From: Rubrivivax sp.
GTDB taxonomy: Bacteria; Pseudomonadota; Gammaproteobacteria; Burkholderiales; Burkholderiaceae_C
Assembly (NCBI GenBank): GCA_024641945.1
Contig: JAHECD010000006.1
Location: 21,840-85,839, forward strand
DNA length: 64,000 bases
Direction: 5' to 3'
The position numbers and the translations under genes were made by a program. Shown here piece by piece: positions 58,318 to 64,000 of the stretch (position 1 is its first letter; each line of letters begins with the position of its first letter). The notes below the pieces were generated by a model. That model had not been told where the DNA came from. It did not search any database and saw only the letters and a program-made list of their open reading frames with translations.

Positions 58318-59523
58318 TCAGTTCGACTGCTTGATCAGCCGGCCCGAGGCCGATTGCACCGGGCGGGCGTTCATCGGGTACAGGCGTGAAAAGATGTCGA
58401 TCTGCGCAGGCGAAATCGGCACCGGCTGCTGCATCACCATCCAGAGCACGCCCTCGCTGCACGGCGGCGTCGTGAGAGACCCCATGTAGGTGTAGTAGCG
58501 GCGATCCTTGGGCAGCAGTTCGTTCAGGTCCACCGAGACGCGGGCGGGCACTTCCTCGCCCTTTTCGAGCGGCAGGTTGTTCCACACCGTCTGCACCAGC
58601 GGCTGCGCGCTGCCGCGGTCGAGCAGGACGGCGACGACCGCCAGGCGGCCTTCCATATCCTTGTGCACCAGGTGCACGACCATGTCGAACTGGCGGCCGT
58701 TGATGCGCTCTTCGGACGGGCGGTGGAAATGGAACTGTGCGAGGTCGAAGCGCCGGCCCATGACCTGGATCGAGTTGCCCGGCGCCACATTGACCTGCAC
58801 GGTGTGTCCGTTGTCGATGACGCCGAAACCGCTCGGCCGGTAGTCGAACTGCACGGGATCAAGGTCGACCGTGATGCCGTCTCGGATGTCGATCGGGCTC
58901 TGCCGCGTGCCGGTCGAGCAGGCGCTGAACTCCGGCTTCATCGAGCCCCAGGCCTGCGGCCCGCCCTCGCCCTTGTAGCTCCAGTGGGCGTCGCCCGCGG
59001 CGTGTGCCGGACCCGAGGTGCCGGCACGGTGCGCCGCAGCCAGTGCGGCGGCATCCACCGCGGCGACGGTCTGCGAATGAGCGATGGTCCGAGGTGTCGG
59101 CTTGTTGGCGGCCACCTGCAACTCGCCCGTGGCACGGGTGGCCACACGCACCACATATGGATTCTTGCTGTCCGGCGCCTTGGTGCCGCCGAGGCGAGCG
59201 GCCAGCTTTTCCCGCACCGCGTCGAGCGGGTCGACCGGCGCTTCGATGGCCGCGCCACCCGCGCTGGCTGCAGTCTTGCCCGCGGCGGGGTCGCCGTGGG
59301 CCGACGAACTCTTGGTGACCTCGGCCGCACCCTCATGCCCCTTGGCGGCAGCAGCCTTGGGCATTTCCGCAGGCTTTTCCTTCGTCACGGCCGAGGGCGC
59401 ATGGTCGGCATGCGCATCGCCGTGGTCGGCCGCGCGGGCTGACGCCATGGTGAACAGTGCGCAGGCCAGGGCCGCAGCGAGCGGCAGATGGCGGGTCCGG
59501 GGGGTCGGTGCAGGTTTTGACAT
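58318..59523 (-). CDS. Periplasmic alpha-carbonic anhydrase with long N-terminal extension
   Basis: Zinc enzyme hydrating CO2 to bicarbonate outside the cytoplasm. It has 401 residues. A signal peptide (PLAAALACALFTMASARA) is followed by about 155 residues of Ala/His/Lys/Pro-rich, probably disordered sequence. The catalytic domain begins about HWSYKGEGGPQAWG. Zinc ligands are the two His in AQFHFHRPSEE and the His in MVVHLVHKD. SLTTPPCSEGVLW is the substrate-side loop with the conserved Thr. The extension is much longer than in typical bacterial alpha enzymes of about 220-250 residues. Confidence 0.92.
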   Translation of the reverse strand: MSKPAPTPRTRHLPLAAALACALFTMASARAADHGDAHADHAPSAVTKEKPAEMPKAAAAKGHEGAAEVTKSSSAHGDPAAGKTAASAGGAAIEAPVDPLDAVREKLAARLGGTKAPDSKNPYVVRVATRATGELQVAANKPTPRTIAHSQTVAAVDAAALAAAHRAGTSGPAHAAGDAHWSYKGEGGPQAWGSMKPEFSACSTGTRQSPIDIRDGITVDLDPVQFDYRPSGFGVIDNGHTVQVNVAPGNSIQVMGRRFDLAQFHFHRPSEERINGRQFDMVVHLVHKDMEGRLAVVAVLLDRGSAQPLVQTVWNNLPLEKGEEVPARVSVDLNELLPKDRRYYTYMGSLTTPPCSEGVLWMVMQQPVPISPAQIDIFSRLYPMNARPVQSASGRLIKQSN

Positions 59524-59585
59524 CGAGGCAATCTCCACCTCCGATATCGGCAATTGCATGGGCCGCTTGAGACCCTGCGGCCCGT

Positions 59586-60791
59586 TCAGGTGACCTGCGG
59601 CTTCACCCACAGCCACGAAATCACGCCCACGGCCAGCATCACCGACGACGCGAATGCAAGCGCGAAGGTGGAATGCATCACGAGCGGCGAGATGACGCCG
59701 GCAACCAGCCCGTTGGCCATGGCACCGATGAAGGACTGCACGGACGATGCCATGCCGCGGCGCTCGGGCACCTGCTCCAGCACGAGCAGCGTGACGACCG
59801 GCACCATCAGCGACCAGCCGAAGGCAAACAGCGCCACAGGGAACATCGCCCAGGCGGCGTCAGGCGGCAATGCCGCATTCAGCGCCAGATTGACGACCGA
59901 CGTCGCGACCATGATCGTGAAGCCGATGCGGATCTGCCGCTTCGGCTTGATGCGTCCTGCCAGCCGCCCGCTCCACCAGGCGCCACCCATGATGCCGCCG
60001 ATGCTGAGCACGAAGAACCAGAAGAATTGGGTCGGCCCGAGACGCAGGTGCTCGCCGAGCCAGACCGGCGCCGACAGGATGTACAGGAAGAGGCCATTGA
60101 ACGGCACGCCACTGGCGAGCGCCAGCGCCAGGAACCTGGCACTCGAGGCCATCTGCCAGTAGCCGCGCAGCAGGTGCATCGGGTGAAACGACTGCATCTG
60201 CGCCGGATCGAGCGACTCCGGCAGCTTGCGCCACATCACGAGGCCGAGCGCGGCACTCACGGCGGCGAGAAGCCAGAAGATCGCATGCCAGTCGGCGTGC
60301 ACGAAGAGAAAACCACCGACCATCGGCGCGATCGCCGGCGCGATGCCGAAATAGATCGTCACCTGACTCATCACCCGCTGCGCGTCGGCCGGCGCGAACA
60401 GGTCGCGGATGACCGCGCGCGAGACCACCATGCCACCGCCGGCCGACATGCCCTGCAGTGCGCGGAAGAACACCAGCGTGCCGATCGTCGTGCTCATGGC
60501 ACAGCCCACCGAAGCGAGTGTGAACACCGCCATCGCCCAGAGCACGACCGGCCGGCGCCCGAAGCTGTCGGACAGGGCCCCGTGGAACAGGTTCATCACG
60601 GCGAATCCGAACAGATAGGCCGACAACGTCTGCTGCATCTGCACCGGCGTCGCACCGAGTTGCGCGGCGATGCCCGAAAACGCCGGCAGGTAGGTGTCGA
60701 TCGAAAACGGCCCGAGCATGCCCAGGCAGGCCAACAGCAACGCCAGCGTCCAGCGCGGGCCGCGCCAGAGCGTCTGGGCTTGCGGATGCAT
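59586..60791 (-). CDS. Bcr/CflA-type drug efflux MFS transporter
   Basis: Predicted 12-span drug/proton antiporter of 401 residues. MLGPFSIDTYLPAFSGIA in the first helix and SDSFGRRPVVLWA (the loop 2-3 motif) match the Bcr/CflA branch. ALQGMSAGGGMVVSRAVIRD is a further family block. The substrate is unknown. The start at 60791 gives MHPQAQTLWRGPRWTLALL. It lies 62 bases before the carbonic anhydrase gene on the same strand, and is divergent from the dioxygenase-like gene. Confidence 0.88.
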   Translation of the reverse strand: MHPQAQTLWRGPRWTLALLLACLGMLGPFSIDTYLPAFSGIAAQLGATPVQMQQTLSAYLFGFAVMNLFHGALSDSFGRRPVVLWAMAVFTLASVGCAMSTTIGTLVFFRALQGMSAGGGMVVSRAVIRDLFAPADAQRVMSQVTIYFGIAPAIAPMVGGFLFVHADWHAIFWLLAAVSAALGLVMWRKLPESLDPAQMQSFHPMHLLRGYWQMASSARFLALALASGVPFNGLFLYILSAPVWLGEHLRLGPTQFFWFFVLSIGGIMGGAWWSGRLAGRIKPKRQIRIGFTIMVATSVVNLALNAALPPDAAWAMFPVALFAFGWSLMVPVVTLLVLEQVPERRGMASSVQSFIGAMANGLVAGVISPLVMHSTFALAFASSVMLAVGVISWLWVKPQVT

Positions 60792-60878
60792 TGCACCCAG
60801 TGTAACGACCGACCCCGCGTGAGACGGGACGCGCCGGAAGTGCTGCAATCCTGTCAGTCAGGCTTTCAGGAGCAGCCC

Positions 60879-61538
60879 ATGCAACGCCCAGGTGCCCACC
60901 GCCGTCATGCCCTCGTCGCCGCCGCGCTGGCCGTGGCGTGGACCGGATTTCCGGGGCTCGCGGCCGCGCGCCGAGCGGCTGCGCCGCAAATGACCGATGG
61001 CCCTTTCTACCCCCCGGCGAGATGGCGTTCCGCCACCGCCGACTGGGATGCGGATCTCACGCGCGTGCAGCGCGGCACACAGCTTCTGGTGGCCCGTGGC
61101 GAGCATCTCGCACTCGACACCCAGATCGTCGACGGGGATGGGCGCGCGATCGATGGTGCCGAGGTCGAAATCTGGCAGTGCGACACGCTCGCGGCCTACC
61201 GGCACCCGTCGGTGCGGGCCGATCCGCCGAACATCGACCCGGGCTTTCAGGGCTTTGGCGCCGCGCGCTCCGACGCGCAAGGGCGCACGCGCTTCCGCAC
61301 CATCAAGCCGGTGGCGTACCCCGGACGAACGCCGCACATCCACGTGAAGGTGCGCCACGCGACGTTCGGCGAGTGGACCTCGCAGTTGTTCGTATCCGGG
61401 GACCCCGGCAACGCACGGGACTTCCTCTGGCGCCAACTCGACGCCGACGGCCAGGCCGCGCTGGCGATGCGTCTCCAGCCCGCCAGCGGCGACGGGCTGC
61501 GCTGGCAGGTGCAGCACGCCGTCGTCGTGCCGGACTGA
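60879..61538 (+). CDS. Exported intradiol-dioxygenase-like protein
   Basis: Protein of 219 residues with the beta-sandwich of protocatechuate 3,4-dioxygenase. A likely Tat/Sec signal (RRHALVAAALAVAWTGFPGLAAA) marks it for export, unlike cytosolic ring-cleavage enzymes. EIWQCDTLAAYRHP supplies a Tyr ligand candidate. YPGRTPHIHVKV supplies a second Tyr and two His for iron. Exported members of this kind are common but poorly understood. It may act on periplasmic phenolics. CAGG-rich AGG lies about eight bases before the ATG. Confidence 0.82.
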   Translation: MQRPGAHRRHALVAAALAVAWTGFPGLAAARRAAAPQMTDGPFYPPARWRSATADWDADLTRVQRGTQLLVARGEHLALDTQIVDGDGRAIDGAEVEIWQCDTLAAYRHPSVRADPPNIDPGFQGFGAARSDAQGRTRFRTIKPVAYPGRTPHIHVKVRHATFGEWTSQLFVSGDPGNARDFLWRQLDADGQAALAMRLQPASGDGLRWQVQHAVVVPD

Positions 61539-61544
61539 CAAAAA

Positions 61545-61920
61545 GTGTGAAGCAAGCCGATAGGCCGGATTCTGTGCGGCCCGTGCATCTTTCGACGCAC
61601 CGGCCGTGACCGCCATTCCTCTGGGCCGGGGGTCGCCCGCCCGGCTCGGTGCCACCTACCCGCACACTCGCCCCGGGCCGGGGTTCTGTTGAGCACGGAC
61701 GATGCCGTGCCGCTCGGCGTGTGCCTATTCGGTGTTGCTGCGCGCAGAGATTGCCCGTTTCACCCGGTGCCTTGCGGCACCGACTCGTCTCTGTTGCTCT
61801 GATCCTCACCTCGCGGTGGAGAGCCGTTAACTCCTGCGCTGCCCTGTGCAGTCCGGACCTTCCTCCAGTGCCGTGTTTCCACGTTCGCACCAGCGGCGGT
61901 CTGGCTTGCTTCACCGGCTG
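61545..61920 (-). ncRNA. rnpB: RNase P RNA
   Basis: Catalytic RNA that matures tRNA 5' ends. On the minus strand the conserved GGAGGAAGGTCCGGACTGCA core is visible (about 61849-61868), with GAGGTGAGGATCAGAGCAACAGA-like sequence after it (about 61785-61815). The closing helix P1 forms between GTGAAGCAAGCC (61903-61914) and GGCTTGCTTCAC (61547-61558). A T5 run follows the 3' side and should end transcription. The exact ends are estimated to within about ten bases. It is divergent from the cysteine synthase gene. Confidence 0.93.
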
Positions 61921-61973
61921 CATTGTCCCATCGACCGCGCCACAATGCGGGTTCCAAGACGAGGAGCATCGAC

Positions 61974-62891
61974 ATGCGCGCCGACCACATCCTGCAGACG
62001 ATCGGGAATACCCCGCACATCCGCATCAACCGGCTCTTCGGGCCCGGACACAACGTCTGGATCAAGTCCGAACGGGCGAACCCCGGTGGCTCGATCAAGG
62101 ACCGCATCGCGCTGGCCATGGTCGAGCAGGCCGAAGCCAGCGGCGCGCTCAAGCCGGGCGGCACGATCGTCGAGCCCACGTCGGGCAACACCGGCATCGG
62201 GCTGGCGATGGTGGCCGCGGTCAAGGGCTACAAGCTGGTCCTCGTGATGCCCGACAGCATGAGCGTCGAGCGCCGGCGGCTCATGCTGGCCTACGGCGCA
62301 AGCTTCGATCTCACGCCGCGCGAGAAGGGCATGAAGGGCTCGATCGCGCGTGCGCAGGAGATCGTCGACGCCACGCCCGGCGCGTGGATGCCGCAGCAGT
62401 TCGAGAACCCGGCGAATATCGCCGTGCATGTGGCGACCACGGCGCAGGAGATCCTGCGCGACTTCCCAGAGGGGCTGGACGTGCTGATCACCGGCGTGGG
62501 CACCGGCGGCCACATCACCGGCTGCGCGCAGGTGCTGAAGAAGTCGTGGCCGGCGCTGAAGGTATTTGCCGTGGAGCCGGCCGCGTCGCCGGTCATCAGC
62601 GGCGGCGCGCCGTCGCCCCACCCGATCCAGGGCATCGGCGCGGGATTCATCCCCGCCAACCTGCACACCGCGCTGCTCGATGGCGTGATCCAGGTCGACG
62701 CCGAGCCGGCACGCGAGATGGCGCGCCGCAGTGCGCGTGAAGAGGGCCTGCTGGTGGGCATCTCTAGCGGCGCGACGCTGGCGGCGATCGCGCAGAAGCT
62801 GCCCGAATTGCCGGCCGGCAGCCGCGTGCTCGGCTTCAACTACGACACCGGCGAGCGCTACCTGTCGATCGAAGGGTTCCTGCCCGCCTGA
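61974..62891 (+). CDS. cysK: PLP-dependent cysteine synthase
   Basis: Makes cysteine from O-acetylserine and sulfide. It has 305 residues. The PLP lysine is in NPGGSIKDR, the phosphate loop is in [10 protein letters not shown], and [15 protein letters not shown] is the substrate loop. SSGATLAA supplies the Ser contacting pyridine nitrogen. CysK rather than CysM is favoured by the sequence, but the distinction is not firm. GAGGAGC precedes the ATG. It is divergent from rnpB and convergent with htpX. Confidence 0.9.
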   Translation: MRADHILQTIGNTPHIRINRLFGPGHNVWIKSERANPGGSIKDRIALAMVEQAEASGALKPGGTIVEPTSGNTGIGLAMVAAVKGYKLVLVMPDSMSVERRRLMLAYGASFDLTPREKGMKGSIARAQEIVDATPGAWMPQQFENPANIAVHVATTAQEILRDFPEGLDVLITGVGTGGHITGCAQVLKKSWPALKVFAVEPAASPVISGGAPSPHPIQGIGAGFIPANLHTALLDGVIQVDAEPAREMARRSAREEGLLVGISSGATLAAIAQKLPELPAGSRVLGFNYDTGERYLSIEGFLPA

Positions 62892-62911
62892 GCGCCGATG
62901 CACCGAAAGAA

Positions 62912-62935
62912 AAAGGGGCCCCGCGGGGCCCCTTT
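62912..62935. terminator. Bidirectional intrinsic terminator
   Basis: Perfect GGGGCCCC arms with a two-base loop, flanked by AAA and TTT so that the palindrome extends to 24 bases. On the minus strand it is followed by TTTTTCTTTC, a good terminator for htpX. On the plus strand TTTGTT follows, serving the cysteine synthase gene. Confidence 0.88.
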
Positions 62936-62937
62936 GT

Positions 62938-63819
62938 TCATGGCATCTGCGCCTGCTGCAGCGCGCGGATGCGGTCTTCCATCGGCGGATGGGTGGACAT
63001 CAAGGCCATCAGGCCGCCGGGACGCGCGCTGATGCCCATCGTCTGCACCGCCTGCGGCAGCGCACCGGGGTCGAGCCCGCCCAGCCGGGCGAGCGCGTTG
63101 ATCATCGGCTGCTTGCGGCCCAGGAGGGCAGCCGAGCCGGCATCGGCGCGGAATTCGCGCTGGCGCGAGAACCAGGCCACGATGACCGCCGCGAGCAGGC
63201 CGAGCACGAGGTCTAGTACGACCGTCGTGATCATGTAGCCGATGCCCACGCCGCCGCGGTCGTTGCGCAGGATCACGCGGTCGACGAAATAGCCGATCAC
63301 GCGCGACAGGAAGACCACGAACGTATTCATCACGCCCTGGATCAGCGTCATCGTGACCATGTCGCCGTTCGCCACGTGGGCCATCTCATGGCCGAGCACG
63401 GCCTCGACCTCTTCCTTGGTCATGCTCTGCAGCAGGCCGGTGGACACGGCCACGAGGGCGGAGTTCTTGAACGCGCCGGTGGCAAAGGCATTCGGCGCGC
63501 CTTCGTAGACCGCGACTTCCGGCATCTGCAGGCCGGCCTTCTGGGCAAAGGCCGAGACCGTGCCGACGAGCCAACGGTGCGTCGGATCGTTCGAGTCGTT
63601 GACGACCTGCGCACGCGTGGTCCATTTGGCCATCGGCTTGCTCATCAGCAGCGAAATGATGGCGCCACCGAAACCGAAGACCGCGGCAAAGCCTAGCAGC
63701 GAGCCGAGGTTCAGCCCATTCGCCGTGAGGTAGCGGTTCACACCCAGCAGGCTTGCGGCGATGCTGAGCACCAGCATCACTGCAAGGTTGGTCATGATGA
63801 AGAGGGCAATGCGCTTCAT
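62938..63819 (-). CDS. htpX: Membrane zinc protease HtpX
   Basis: Inner-membrane metalloprotease that removes damaged membrane proteins, 293 residues. The zinc motif is [11 protein letters not shown] (HExxH), with the third ligand Glu in [13 protein letters not shown]. Four spans are visible: two at the N-terminus ([21 protein letters not shown] and [19 protein letters not shown]) and two flanking the middle. It ends just after the shared terminator. It is often induced by envelope stress; no Cpx site was identified. Confidence 0.95.
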   Translation of the reverse strand: MKRIALFIMTNLAVMLVLSIAASLLGVNRYLTANGLNLGSLLGFAAVFGFGGAIISLLMSKPMAKWTTRAQVVNDSNDPTHRWLVGTVSAFAQKAGLQMPEVAVYEGAPNAFATGAFKNSALVAVSTGLLQSMTKEEVEAVLGHEMAHVANGDMVTMTLIQGVMNTFVVFLSRVIGYFVDRVILRNDRGGVGIGYMITTVVLDLVLGLLAAVIVAWFSRQREFRADAGSAALLGRKQPMINALARLGGLDPGALPQAVQTMGISARPGGLMALMSTHPPMEDRIRALQQAQMP

Positions 63820-63868
63820 GGCAGCCCCGCGCGATTGGCGCGGGAAAGGATTGACGATGCCGCAGATG

Positions 63869-64000
63869 TTAGGGCCCTTGCGCCCCGTTCAAGCCTCGCA
63901 AGGCCCGGAAGACCTGTTTGTCCGTATAGAACGTGGGGTCATCGTTGCCTGCGCACCAGCCCGGCAGGCCCAGCAAGGGCATCGGCATGAAGGGCTTCGA
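63869..64000 (-). CDS. DUF3025 family protein, C-terminal fragment (runs off right edge)
   Basis: The last 43 codons of a minus-strand gene whose start is beyond the window. The readable end has [18 protein letters not shown] and TDKQVFR, matching the conserved tail of DUF3025 proteins (PLP-x-LGxPGW-x-N-x-FY-D-x-VFR). The function of the family is unknown. It lies 49 bases before htpX on the same strand. Confidence 0.7.
   Translation of the reverse strand, partial: SKPFMPMPLLGLPGWCAGNDDPTFYTDKQVFRALRGLNGAQGP

Noticed and set aside
55066..58389. A 1107-codon plus-strand frame over the surface lipoprotein gene
   Set aside because: It is a +1-frame shadow rich in Arg and Pro. The other frame holds a lipobox, catalytic motifs and PA14 domains.

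Overview
The window is a GC-rich chromosomal segment from a betaproteobacterium. It is most likely a Burkholderiales member of the Leptothrix/Rubrivivax/Methylibium kind. This rests on gene orders typical of that group (petABC-sspA, hisI-hisE-hinT-tatABC, argB-HAD-slmA, dusB-fis-purH, a complete mraZ-to-lpxC division and cell-wall cluster) and on the character of the proteins. No species is claimed. Most genes are core housekeeping genes. No tRNA, rRNA, CRISPR array, phage or recognisable transposase was seen.

Layout. 1-3000 (minus): the start of sspA and the cytochrome bc1 operon petA-petB-petC. 3177-6087 (plus): mscL and a DUF1631 gene. 6062-7920 (minus): a PdxA-family dehydrogenase and a Nif3-family protein. 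7936-9087 (plus): a DegS-like periplasmic protease. 9096-16555 (minus): tatC-tatB-tatA, hinT, a small membrane protein, hisE-hisI, mutT, a DUF815 ATPase, a PdeM-like phosphoesterase, slmA, a HAD phosphatase and argB. 16678-21222 (plus): a periplasmic copper-handling operon. 21223-21778: a 556-base spacer holding two inverted copies of a structured repeat. 21779-26366: a Marinobacter-type fatty acyl-CoA reductase (minus), divergent from a phasin, a patatin-like lipase and an unknown gene (plus). 26398-28431 (minus): an M32 carboxypeptidase and a YqaA-type membrane protein. 28520-34574 (plus): dusB-fis-purH, a lipid acyltransferase/cytidylyltransferase pair, ruvC and a dienelactone hydrolase. 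34618-53307 (minus): the dcw cluster, transcribed mraZ-rsmH-ftsL-ftsI-murE-murF-mraY-murD-ftsW-murG-murC-ddlB-ftsQ-ftsA-ftsZ-lpxC. 53513-58210 (plus): a small membrane protein and a large surface lipoprotein with a putative glycosidase domain and tandem Ig-PA14 units. 58318-64000: alpha-carbonic anhydrase, a Bcr/CflA transporter, an intradiol-dioxygenase-like protein, rnpB, a cysteine synthase, htpX and the tail of a DUF3025 gene.

How the genes work together. The dcw cluster makes peptidoglycan precursors and assembles the divisome, and SlmA probably restrains FtsZ over the nucleoid. The Tat genes export folded proteins; the Rieske protein and, by its RR motif, the multicopper oxidase are likely clients. 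The copper operon combines copper oxidation, periplasmic copper carriers and an outer-membrane TolC lipoprotein, without a local inner-membrane pump. The acyl-CoA reductase, phasin and patatin lie side by side and suggest storage-lipid metabolism.

The least explained items are the paired repeats at 21459-21685, whose outer stems differ in sequence but keep their pairing; the hairpin repeats in the ftsW-murG spacer; the putative glycosidase; and a decayed secreted-protein relic between purH and the acyltransferase. I found no clear candidate for an entirely new multi-gene system. The structured repeat is the strongest lead.
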